Shown here: piece after piece, positions 7,918-17,100 of the stretch | Layout of the letters: each line of letters begins with the position of its first letter | How positions within the stretch are numbered: position 1 is the first letter of the stretch | From: Deltaproteobacteria bacterium CG_4_9_14_3_um_filter_63_12 | Lineage (GTDB): Bacteria; Myxococcota_A; Bradymonadia; UBA4248; UM-FILTER-63-12 | Assembly (NCBI GenBank): GCA_002789955.1 | Contig: PFUG01000044.1 | Coordinates: forward strand, 1 to 57,435 | Direction of reading: 5' to 3' | Length of the DNA: 57,435 nt | The notes under the pieces: model-generated | What the model was told of the DNA's origin: nothing | What the model saw: only the letters and a program-made list of their open reading frames with translations | Database searches by the model: none | Position numbers and translations under genes: made by a program

Positions 7918-10239
7918 TCACTCCTCTAGGTGACGTTGAGCCAGTGCGAGTGCAATGATGCGCTTCACCTCTTTGAGCTTGTGCAAGTCGTCGAACGCTT
8001 CGTCCTCGAGCTCGTCGACGTAGCTTGGGTCTAACTCGAGTGCTCGCGTGATGGCGCTGGTCGCCGCACCATACTTGTGCTGACTCGCTAGGGTCCGACC
8101 GAGGGCGAAGTGCACGTCGGCCTCGTCGGGCGCCAGGGAGCAGGCGTGCTGTAGGTCGACCAGTGCGCGCTCGAGCAACCCTTTGTGGTGCAGCGCGAGC
8201 CCTCGGTTGAGGGTGGCCCTGACGCAGCCACCATCGAGGTTCAATGCTCGATCGAAGTACAGGATCGACTGGTCGAGTTCATCTCGTTCCAAGGCGATGC
8301 ACCCCAGATTTAGATAGACTTCCGCGATCCCCCCATCGAGCTTGCGGGCGAAAGAGTAGTCTCGGTGGGCGCGCGTCAAGTCTCCCAGCTCGTAGAAGGC
8401 ATTCCCTCTGTGAATCCAGTGCTTGGGATTGGCTCTGTCCAGTAGGCAACACGTCGAAAAGTCCGCGAGTGCCCCGACATAGTCCTCGTTCCTCAGTAGC
8501 AACTCGCCTTTGAGGGTGAGTGCGTCGATGGAGCGGTGGTCTTTTTCGTAGCCGTTCTCCAGAACCTCGAGGGCGAGGGACTCCATCTGCTCCTCGACGA
8601 GGAGGGTGGCATATCCCACGACCACGTCACTTGGCGCGTCCAGTTCGGTGGCCCTCTTGTACGCCGTCAGCGCCTGTTCAACATTTCCCAGTCGATGACA
8701 GTGCCGTGCCTTCGCTGCCCAGATCTGTGGTTCATCCATTGCCAGCGAGAATGCCCGTTCGAACTCGGCCTTTGCACGGCTGTCATCACCGAGGAGGGAA
8801 TAGCACTCTCCCCTTCCTGTGTAGGCTAGAGCGCAAGTGGGATCACGAGAGAGCAGGTCATCAAGAAGCCCGAGTGCTGCCTGGAAACTTCGTTGTTCAA
8901 CGAGTGTTCTCGCTCGGAGGATTTCTTTATTTTCTCCGTAATGGTGTGAATCCACACTCACCATTCTCTCACACACCGAATCGCAGGTTGGCTCACGCAA
9001 AGTGGGAATGTGATTCTGAGATTTTACCACTCTTTCTCTCATCCATTTCTCACCAACAACAGAACACAACAAGTGCAAATGATGAGTACATGAAGAGAGC
9101 AAGGAGGGCTCACTCTCTATTGCCATCCTAATGAGAGAACTTGCACTCTCGTGATTTCCGCATTGATCTTCGAGTCGCGCCGACACGATGAGTATTAGTG
9201 GGTGTTCTGGGGTCTGCTCTCGGGCGGCTTCCAAGTCATGGAGAAAGTCGAATGCGAGTCCTTGGTTTCTTGCCTTCGCCACCCCCCAAAAAAGCCTCGG
9301 TAGACCCCACTGGGGAAACAAACCCAACACCGCCCCTAAATCTTCGATGGCATCGATGTATCGCTGTTGCACAAACGCCGCGAAGCCTCGAAAAGCAATG
9401 GCCTCTGGGTTGCCAGGGTCCTGGCAGAGGACGACCTCGAGGTGTTCTTCACCAAGCCCAGCCTCACCAGACTCAATGAGCATCTCCGCCGCTCGCTGGT
9501 TGGCTTCGAGATTTTCGGGGTCGATGGCCAGTATCGTCGCTTGACAACGGAGCGCCGCGTTCCAACTCCCTTGTTGAGAGTGCACGGCCGCCAACCCAGC
9601 CCAGGCCTCGACGCAAGCATGCTCGACGGCGATGGCTTGCTGATAGCAATGCTTGGCCTCATCGAGCCGGCCGAGCTCAGTCATTACGTGCCCGGCGTTG
9701 AATCGCGAGTGCACCTGGTTGGGGGCAAGCGCCGAAGCTCTCATGAAGTCGTCCAATGCCCTCTCGGCCTGCCCCAAGTCGCTGTAGACCGTTCCTCGGT
9801 TGATAAGGAGCGTCGCGTCGTTGCGCATCAAGGAAGCCGCGCGGTCCAAGTCGGCGAGCGCCCGCCTCGGGTCGCCGAGCTCCCTGAAGCACAGCCCTCT
9901 CCACTTGTAGGCCTCGAAGTTCGAGGGGTCGGCTTTCAGGCTCTCGTCGAAATACCCCATGGACCGATCGACACGTCCATCTCGAAGGGCGAGAAAGCCG
10001 CGATAGCACAGGACCCTGCTGTGATTGCGCTCGAGCACTTCGGCCATCTTCAAGTAGCGACGGGCTGATGTGTCGTTCCCCAACATCAAGTGGCACAACA
10101 CGATCTCTACGAGCAACGCGGTGTCTCGTACCCCTCTCTCGTACACGGCGCCCAATATTTCCAGTGCCAACGCCGGCTCGCCTTTGGCGATCCACTCAAT
10201 GGCGCGCTGCACCTCTGCTGTTTCAGTTCGTTCCTCCAT
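7918..10239 (-). CDS. Large tetratricopeptide-repeat protein
   Basis: About 773 residues made almost wholly of TPR units with the usual W/LG/Y/A/F/A/P pattern (FEAYKWRGLCFRELGDPRRA, ALAYTGRGECYSLLGDDSRA, PKHWIHRGNAFYELGDLTRA, AEVYLNLGCIALERDELDQS). No signal peptide or membrane segment is clear, so it is probably a cytoplasmic scaffold. The ATG at 10239 is preferred over a GTG at 10248 because GAGGAG lies just before it. The two TPR blocks are separated by a stretch near 8930-9180 with much lower GC and no TPR pattern. It is convergent with the export-gate-like gene, 4 bases apart. The partner is unknown. Confidence 0.88.
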   Translation of the reverse strand: MEERTETAEVQRAIEWIAKGEPALALEILGAVYERGVRDTALLVEIVLCHLMLGNDTSARRYLKMAEVLERNHSRVLCYRGFLALRDGRVDRSMGYFDESLKADPSNFEAYKWRGLCFRELGDPRRALADLDRAASLMRNDATLLINRGTVYSDLGQAERALDDFMRASALAPNQVHSRFNAGHVMTELGRLDEAKHCYQQAIAVEHACVEAWAGLAAVHSQQGSWNAALRCQATILAIDPENLEANQRAAEMLIESGEAGLGEEHLEVVLCQDPGNPEAIAFRGFAAFVQQRYIDAIEDLGAVLGLFPQWGLPRLFWGVAKARNQGLAFDFLHDLEAAREQTPEHPLILIVSARLEDQCGNHESASSLIRMAIESEPSLLSSCTHHLHLLCSVVGEKWMRERVVKSQNHIPTLREPTCDSVCERMVSVDSHHYGENKEILRARTLVEQRSFQAALGLLDDLLSRDPTCALAYTGRGECYSLLGDDSRAKAEFERAFSLAMDEPQIWAAKARHCHRLGNVEQALTAYKRATELDAPSDVVVGYATLLVEEQMESLALEVLENGYEKDHRSIDALTLKGELLLRNEDYVGALADFSTCCLLDRANPKHWIHRGNAFYELGDLTRAHRDYSFARKLDGGIAEVYLNLGCIALERDELDQSILYFDRALNLDGGCVRATLNRGLALHHKGLLERALVDLQHACSLAPDEADVHFALGRTLASQHKYGAATSAITRALELDPSYVDELEDEAFDDLHKLKEVKRIIALALAQRHLEE
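8930..9180. other. Low-GC patch inside the TPR gene
   Basis: Hand counts of two 60-base rows (9001-9060 and 9061-9120) give 40% and 43% G+C, well below the surrounding gene. On the minus strand it encodes a non-TPR linker (SSCTHHLHLLCSVVGEKWM). The frame is kept, so it is a variable linker or an in-frame insertion rather than a break. Confidence 0.6.
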
Positions 10240-11246
10240 GCTCCTCACTCATCGACCCAATTGCAGGCCGCTTGTCTGCAGACATCCCCAGCTCACGTGG
10301 CTGAGCACGAACAGGTCGTGCGGTCCTGTGCTGGCCGTTGACCGATCCCCAGAGTCTTTCGCGGACCGCACACCGCTAGACGATCAAGTCCGCTTGATTG
10401 ATTGCTGTGCGAGAACATCTGTCCATCGACTGTGGCCACTGATTTTCGCTCGCCGGTCGACAACAAGTCGAATCCCGTCGTTCGCTGCTGAGCAGAGACA
10501 TCGTTTCGCTCGAGTTGTTGCGCGCTTCCTGCGCGCAACCCTACGGGTTTACACGACTCTTCGTCATCCCGGGCTCCGAACTCTATGTGGTTGGCCTCTG
10601 AGCGAAAGACCCTTGTCTCTGCAAATGGCCGCCAACTGCATCGGTTCTGCGTTGCCTTCGAGGCGAAATTCGAGCGTTTTGGGGGCAAAGTGGGCGATGC
10701 GAAATCCCCATTCCAAGTTTCTACACAGGTCACGGAGGGACGTCCCTTTGTGCTTAGCTTCTTTTCGGATCCGCCTGGTTGGCCGCCAAGCGCGCACACA
10801 TCGCTCCGTGCGCCATCGGCATTGCCTTCGCGCTGCTCTGTCTTGGCTCTTATCGGGGAATTGGTCAGCTGAACGCAGGGACTTGGCGCCTCAAGAGCTT
10901 TCATTTTGTCTTTTCGGTGTGGTGGGTTACGCCGCAAACGTCCTCGTCAGTAAGCTCCCGCCAAGGTGTCGTGTAAACCCGAAGAGTTGCGCGCGACAAC
11001 TTGCCTAGCCTTGCTCGAACGGTCTCGAGGGCTTGGCTATTCGACGATTCCAATGCGACGGGTTACGCACGTCGCCGCGGGTCGCGGAACCGCCGCGATT
11101 GCCGACGCAGGCCTGTCCGCTCGCTCGCTTCGGGCGAGTAGGGCCCCAAATGCGAACAAAACCCGCTCGAGAGCTGGGGCACACCAAGCGCCTCGGCTCG
11201 AGTTCGCGATGTCACGACTCGAGCCATGAGTTCGCACGCCGAAAGC
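10240..11246. other. Gene-poor 1-kb stretch with an inverted-repeat element
   Basis: Open frames exist on both strands, but they are rich in Arg, Ser and Pro, lack ribosome-binding sites and resemble no family. The only clear structure is the 10531-10994 element with matching ends and a 9-bp hairpin at its left end (10517-10539). This region separates two genes that are both on the minus strand. Confidence 0.6.
10531..10994. repeat. Inverted-repeat-bounded element of about 464 bp
   Basis: The left arm 10531-10557 and the reverse complement of the right arm 10968-10994 agree at 25 of 27 positions and share the core GGGTTTACACGAC. The left arm also forms a perfect 9-bp hairpin with 10517-10525 (GTTGCGCGC/GCGCGCAAC). 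A diverged copy of the left end, about 80% identical over 40 bases, lies at 56926-56965. No transposase is encoded inside, so it may be a MITE-like or other non-autonomous element. No target-site duplication was confirmed. Confidence 0.6.
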
Positions 11247-12707
11247 TCAGCGTAGCCAAGAGACCCAACCAAACGGAAAGCTTGGCAGGCTGCGCGAACT
11301 TTGCGGCATAATCAGGATGCCGAGGGTGTAGGGGTCCCCCCAAGTCAAACTGCTCGTCGCCATCGAGCTCCTGTCGCGGGGCATCTGCTCATCGTCATTG
11401 TCGTGTACCGCGATTGTGAAGCCCGTTCCCATCCAGCGTCCTTCGAACGTTTCCATGCCGTCCTCTGAGAACACCTCAGCAGGGACGAGGACTTCCACAT
11501 CATAGCCTCGGTCTGTGCGCTTCGTGCCCACAAGCAGCACATCACTGATCTCCGCTGATGATTCGACTCTGGGCAGAAACTGATAGGTGCAGGCTTTCCC
11601 ATCGGTGAGGCCAACCGCGAAGTTGAAGAGCTTCTCGTCCGCTTCGTGGCGAATGGGATCTTCGAGGTAGACTCGTCGGTATTCTTCCGCCGAGGCGTCA
11701 TTTCCATCCACGCTCAGCCCGCGGGCGAGGTCGAGCCAGAGCTCGATGCGGTCAGCTCGGGTGATCCCTTTCCTGTCGCTGCAGTCGGTCTCGATGATGC
11801 TGTCATCGGTGACGGCAATGGCAAGGAAGAGGCCGTCCTCCGACCACAGGGAACGCACGGAGAACTCCAAGTCGTCTCGTCCTTTCCATGTGGTCTTGCC
11901 ATGGACGAGCATCTCCTGCTCGCTGAACCGTTGTGGGAGGATCGATTGCCACGAATCATCGTCGAGCAGGCCATCGACTGCCGGAGGTTGGGATGTCATC
12001 GGGGCCTCAATAATCGAGAATGAGACCTCTCGTTGGTGGATTGGGTAGCCTGGCTCGAGGGGATGCGCAGAGTACGAGCGCTTGCCCAGCAACCGTGCAA
12101 AATCATACTCTTTCGTATGCTCGGAAGGGCCCTGTGCCCACCCACTGCTCTCGAGATGACGTTCGACTCGCAGCCCAGTCCTAGCTGGGGCGAGCTCGAG
12201 CCAGTCACATTCGCGCGCGAACCAGCTCGTGCCCCACGACTCACAGACCTCGATCTGGCCGTCCGTCACGGCCAACGTCTGGGTTGGTGCCGCGGCTTCG
12301 GCCTGAACGCTTCCGATGCGGCAGTAGGGACAGAGCATCCCATTGGGCACCTCGGCCACGATCTTCGGGCCCAAAGTGCCATCGCCGAGTTCGGTTGAGG
12401 CAAGAGCGACGAGCAACGAGCTGATATGCTCGTGCTCATCCGTGGAATCGGGTGGGGACCCGACGTGCGCGGCTATATCTATCAGACCATCGCCGTCAAA
12501 GTCTCCTTGAACTGCGCGAAATGTCGTGAGGTGTTTTTTCTGTAGGTGCCGGTCGAGGACCGTCTCGATCGAGACGTCTGTTGAAGGTTGGGGGTGTATA
12601 TTGGGAGTCGGATCGTCGGCATTGGAGGGCTTCGCCAGGAGAAACATCCCGAGCGACCCCATCACGAGCCAAACGAGCCAAGCGTTTGAATTCGGGAGCC
12701 ACATCAT
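11247..12707 (-). CDS. Secreted protein with FG-GAP-like motif and CBM9/DOMON-like domain
   Basis: About 486 residues from the ATG at 12707, chosen because it starts a normal signal peptide (MMWLPNSNAWLVWLVMGSLG). An upstream in-frame start at 12779 would bury it. An early VQGDFDGDGLIDIAAHVG segment resembles an FG-GAP/calcium-binding repeat. The second half (PPAVDGLLDDDSWQ, FLAIAVTDDSI, TRADRIELWLDLA, GYDVEVLVPAEVF) follows the pattern of carbohydrate-binding family 9 / DOMON-like beta-sandwiches found in exported enzymes and heme or sugar binders. A catalytic domain is not evident. Exported location is likely; ligand unknown. Confidence 0.7.
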   Translation of the reverse strand: MMWLPNSNAWLVWLVMGSLGMFLLAKPSNADDPTPNIHPQPSTDVSIETVLDRHLQKKHLTTFRAVQGDFDGDGLIDIAAHVGSPPDSTDEHEHISSLLVALASTELGDGTLGPKIVAEVPNGMLCPYCRIGSVQAEAAAPTQTLAVTDGQIEVCESWGTSWFARECDWLELAPARTGLRVERHLESSGWAQGPSEHTKEYDFARLLGKRSYSAHPLEPGYPIHQREVSFSIIEAPMTSQPPAVDGLLDDDSWQSILPQRFSEQEMLVHGKTTWKGRDDLEFSVRSLWSEDGLFLAIAVTDDSIIETDCSDRKGITRADRIELWLDLARGLSVDGNDASAEEYRRVYLEDPIRHEADEKLFNFAVGLTDGKACTYQFLPRVESSAEISDVLLVGTKRTDRGYDVEVLVPAEVFSEDGMETFEGRWMGTGFTIAVHDNDDEQMPRDRSSMATSSLTWGDPYTLGILIMPQSSRSLPSFPFGWVSWLR

Positions 12708-13082
12708 GGAGGGGCCTTCGATATCTCGAGCCCCACAAGAACCAATGAGGTTGGGAGGACACTGTTGTTGCGACGGCATTCGTAGAAACGAACCCCGCTC
12801 GAACCAGCTGAAGTACGGTCAATGGCAAGGTAAGTATCATTACTAGGCACATAGGCCGGATCCTTCCTATCGAGCGCAACCGCTCTGCCTGGCGTCCTCC
12901 CCGGTCCTCTTTGATCTCCTGCGGAGCGTTGGGTTCCGGGAAAACACGTCCCTTGTCTTCGGGACGCGGAGCCAAAGTGTATCCCTGAGGGCTAGCCAGA
13001 AGGACGATCGCGTTCAGATTCAGGCCTTGCACGGTGCCACCGGCAAGCGTCCAGACCCAACTGCAGAGAACGACCTAGCCCT

Positions 13083-13100
13083 CTTTGAGATCTCTCAAAG
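13083..13100. promoter_or_regulatory. Operator-like palindrome
   Basis: CTTTGAGATCTCTCAAAG has perfect 8-bp arms around a 2-base centre, about 88 bases upstream of the -35 candidate for the next gene. It could be a repressor or activator site; no regulator is identified. Confidence 0.3.
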
Positions 13101-13187
13101 AAGCAGCTGTCCTTTGCTTCTACTGACAGCCACCTACCTGAATGTCGCATGCGCGCACTGGCGCTGTCAACGCCTCATCCTCCTATT

Positions 13188-13215
13188 TTGTAAATGTTTT
13201 CTGGTCCTGTACAAT
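13188..13215 (+). promoter_or_regulatory. Sigma-70-like promoter for the small secreted protein gene
   Basis: TTGTAA (13188-13193) and TACAAT (13210-13215) are 16 bases apart, in a locally AT-rich stretch. The leader to the ATG at 13324 would be about 100 bases. Confidence 0.4.
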
Positions 13216-13323
13216 TCGACGCGGTGCAGGCTTCCCATTGCAGTCCGACGTCGTTCGTCCTTCGACCAACGACGAGATTTCGAACGGATAAACCCTGCAG
13301 GAGAACTGACGACGGAGCGACCA

Positions 13324-13920
13324 ATGAAAAGCCAAGCTATGTGTTCGCGCGCACTTACCTTGTTAGCTGGCATGCTGGCCTTTTCCGCGATCGCGCTCGC
13401 ACCAGAGCTGGCGGTCTCGGAGACGTTGAGGGCCTCTGGATTGAAGCTTCGCCTCGAAGGACAGTTTGACCATGAAGCCTCTAACGCCCCGCTGATTGAG
13501 GCCCCCGTACTCGTCTCATTGCTCTTCGAAGACCTCGACGCGAGCCTACAAGTTCTGCGGTTGGATGCAGGTGCGGCCCCTGAATCTGGTGTAACGAAGG
13601 TCGACGCCGCAGAGTTGCTCGCCGATTGGGATAGCCAATTTCTTGAGGGCGGTCCTCTCGTGAAGGTCGAGGTGCACGAGCAAAGAACCGTCAGCATCGG
13701 CGGAAACTCCGTCGAAGTGACCTATGGAAAGCTTCGGTTCCAAGGGCGAGTGGGGCGCTTCTACGGGTTTACTGCGGCCCAGCTAGCGGCCGCCAAGGGT
13801 GATGCTGTGGACTGGAACCAGTTCGCCTTCTTCCTTCTATGCGAAGGCCCAGAGCCACAAGACGAAGCCCTTGAGGCTCTCTTCTCCCAGGCACTGAATG
13901 GCTTGAAGGTCGTCTGGTAG
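13324..13920 (+). CDS. Secreted protein of unknown function
   Basis: A 198-residue protein with a clear signal peptide (MKSQAMCSRALTLLAGMLAF, cleavage likely after ...LAVSET). The mature part is a predicted beta-rich domain (LKLRLEGQFDHEASNAP, VEVTYGKLRFQGRVGRFYGF) ending in an acidic helix (EALEALFSQALNGLKVVW). Phrases such as LLCEGPEPQDEALE hint at a chalcone-isomerase-like fold, but this is not secure. The ATG at 13324 has GGAG 8-10 bases upstream; a longer in-frame start at 13027 would lose the signal peptide. No operon partner is close by. Confidence 0.7.
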   Translation: MKSQAMCSRALTLLAGMLAFSAIALAPELAVSETLRASGLKLRLEGQFDHEASNAPLIEAPVLVSLLFEDLDASLQVLRLDAGAAPESGVTKVDAAELLADWDSQFLEGGPLVKVEVHEQRTVSIGGNSVEVTYGKLRFQGRVGRFYGFTAAQLAAAKGDAVDWNQFAFFLLCEGPEPQDEALEALFSQALNGLKVVW

Positions 13921-14171
13921 ACACCGCCCACACGCTCGAACCTAGCGATTGTTCACGGTTTGAATTGTTCTCGCTCAGCCACCAACCACGCACTCTAGGC
14001 TGTCCAGAGCGCTCTTGGCAGGCGGAAGGTCTGTTCTCGCGGTCGAAGAGTCCGAGGGTCGACGTACGCTCCGGGCGCATTTACACTGCCTCTCCATGCT
14101 CTTGCATGGGATTGTGAGCGGCGTCCCAAACCCCTGAGCCCGCAAGTGCTTACCTTTCGAGCATCACCCCG

Positions 14172-17100
14172 ATGAGCCCAACCGTTCCCAGCATTCCTGA
14201 CGGCCCTATCGGACGTGGATATGTGTGCAGCGGACTTATCGGCACTGGCGGGATGGGGGAGGTTTACTTCGCAACGGATCCGACCTCAGGTCAGCCTGTC
14301 GCTCTCAAACTGATCCGGGCCGACCGAGCTCAAAGGGCTCGGGCACTGAGGCGGTTTACGAGGGAAGTACGAGCCATGGCTCGGCTCGAGCACCCCTCCA
14401 TTGTCTCCGTCTACGACTATGGCGTTCACCTCGACGCTGCGGGCATTCGCAGACCCTTCTTCGTCTTGGAGTTCGTCGACGGACCGAGTTTCCGCGACTA
14501 CATCAAGACAAATCCCTCGCTCGAAGACGTCATCCCGATCTTCGACCAGATCCTCTCAGCGTTAGCCTACGCGCACGCCCGAGGAGTCATCCACCGAGAC
14601 CTCAAGCCCGAGAACGTGCTCCTGGCACAAGCGCTGGATGGCACCATCGTTCCCAAAATCCTCGATTTTGGCATCGCTAGGATGGTCGATGACGACATTT
14701 TGGACGACGAGACGGTTGCACGGCTCGAGCTCGAACTCGCCGAGTCGAACGACGCTCACCACCGACTGGTCATCGACAGCCTGAGCACTGTGGAGTTCGC
14801 GGTCACCTCGCGGCGCTGGCCGACCGAAGACCCGAATGGTTTGGACTCGTCATTGATCGACGAGGAGGCCACTGACGAACTCGCCCTGCCGCACGATGCT
14901 GCGGCTCGACTGACCCACGTCAATCAATGTGTCGGCACTCCGGCCTACCTCGCGCCGGAGCAAATCCGCCCAAGAAGGCACGGGGTCGGGCCTGGAAGCG
15001 ATCTGTACGCAGTAGGGGTCATGCTCTTCGAGGTCATCTGTGGACATCGGCCGTTTCGAGCGCGAACCCCGAAAGAGCTGCTGAAGATGCACCTCGTCTC
15101 TCCAGTCCCTGAGATCATCCCACAGGATGGGGAGAACCTCCCAGACGGGCTAGCGGACTTGGTGCGCGCGCTGCTGAACAAGCATCCACACAAACGGCCC
15201 TCGATGGCCGCCGATGTGCGGCGTGTGCTTCGTGCGATCATGAGTGGGCGCGGGGTGGTTCCGCCTAGCGTGCCAGCGTTCGAGTCCAAGAGAGTCGCCG
15301 CATCGAGCATCTCGATTCAGCCGCTCTCCGTCCCCTCGGCCACTGGGGCGACCCAATCCAGTGGACGCGCGTCTGCTCGAATCAGTGCCGGATTGCTCAA
15401 GTTCCGCGAAGCACCGTTGGTCGGCAGGGAAGTGGAGCAACACGCGTTGTGGCAGCGGTTCGTCGACACGAACGACAGCGGCCGGGTACAAATCGTGCTG
15501 ATCGACGGCGAGGAGGGAATTGGAAAGAGCCGGCTGGCCCGATGGCTGCGCGAGTGGAGTGAGGAGCAGGGGCTCGCCAGAACCTTCCTCGCCCCCTACG
15601 ACGCTGGGCCTGGCGGTGGTGGCCTGCGCGTCGCGATCGAACGATACCTCATGTGTAGGCGCCTCGATGGCGAAGCCTTGCAGGGGCGTGTCTCAGACGA
15701 GCTCAAGCGGCTGGGGCTGACTGAGCCCTGGCTGGTCGCCGCTCTGACAAACTTCCTCCAGCCCAAGACCAGCTCGGGAGGGACCGTCGTTCAATCGCCT
15801 CGAATGAGCACTGCGCACGCGATCGTCGACAAGATGCTCGGAAAGTTCGCGATGGAGCGCCTCGTCGTCTTTCATATGGACGATGTGCATTGGGCGCCCG
15901 AGGAGGCTTTCGAGCTCATGCATTACTTGCTCGAGGGTCAAAACGTCACACCGTATCCCGCATTGGTCTTGGCCACCTTGCGCAGTGAGGAGCTCCTTAC
16001 CAACCCTGAGCTCAGGATGGCCGTCGAGCGCCTCGAGCGCCATATGGATGTCTCGAGGCTGACGCTGGCTCCGCTGAAGAGGAACGACGTCGAGCGGCTG
16101 GTAGGCGCCCTCCTTCCGCTCACACGCGCCGCGGCCTCCGTCATCGCGGAGCGTTCCTCTGGGCACCCACTTTTCGCCATCCAACTCCTCAACGACTGGG
16201 TCGCCAGCGCTGAGCTGGTGCCAAGTCCCAACGGGCGTGGACTGGAGCGGGTTCATTCTCAAGCGGTCCCGACCCGCATCAATGAGGTCGTCGAACGCAG
16301 GATAACGACGTTCCTGAGTTCCTTCGAAAATCACCTCGGCCTCGACGCTGGCCGCGCACGCACCATCCTCGAATGGGCGGCGCTGCTCGGTGAGCCTGTC
16401 GATTTTCCATTGCTCTGCCAGGTTTCGAAGGATAACGAACGGGGGATTACGGTCGAGCACGTCGACATCGTCTGGGAGGCCGCGCTCATCGATGGACTCT
16501 GTGAAGAAGATCCCCTCGACGGAACCCTGCGCTTTGGCCACAGGATCATCGCCAATCAGCTTCTCGATTGGGCCCGACAACAGGACGACTACGGTGCACG
16601 TCACCAAGCCTGTGCGGATCGAAAACTGCGATTGGTGGGGAAGGACCCAGCACAGCTCCACTACGAGGTCGCTGAGCATCAGTTCGAGGCAGGATTGCGC
16701 ACCCGAGGGTGGCGACATTTGGTCTACAGTGCTCGCTGCTCCCTCGACGCCAACCAAGAACGTCTCGCCCACAGCCGTCTGAAAAGAGCCATGGACCTCC
16801 TTTCGGCAGAGAGGACCAACGAGTCTGGAGGCGAGCCGATCGATGTGGGTCGGACCGAGCTGTTCGACGCGAGACGGGCCTTCGTGGATGCTTGCACGAG
16901 ACTCAACCTCATAGAGGACGCAGAGGCGGAGCTTGATAAGCTGATCGATGAAACAGGCGACGAACGAATGCGTCTGGGCTGGGTCGCGCTGCTCGACGCC
17001 GAAATTCAGAACAAGCGCGGCCGAATCGACTTCGCGGTCAAGGGGTTCAAGGCTGCTCTCACGAACTTCGAGGCCGCGGGTTCTGGCCACGATGACGATC

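Larger units (their letters stand above)
12708..13323. other. Divergent intergenic region with promoter-like and operator-like sites
   Basis: About 615 bases between divergent genes. It contains a CGTCCC/GGGACG hairpin (12947-12966), an 8-bp-arm palindrome at 13083-13100 and a sigma-70-like promoter at 13188-13215. No convincing gene was found: the antisense frames here have no family features. Confidence 0.6.

Noticed and set aside
10070-11008. 312-residue plus-strand frame in the gap after the TPR gene
   Set aside because: Overlaps the TPR gene start, is Arg/Ser/Leu-rich, has no ribosome-binding site and contains the left arm of the inverted-repeat element.
12496-13032. 178-residue minus-strand frame upstream of the CBM9-like gene
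   Set aside because: Overlaps the signal peptide region of the CBM9-like gene in another frame; no family features.
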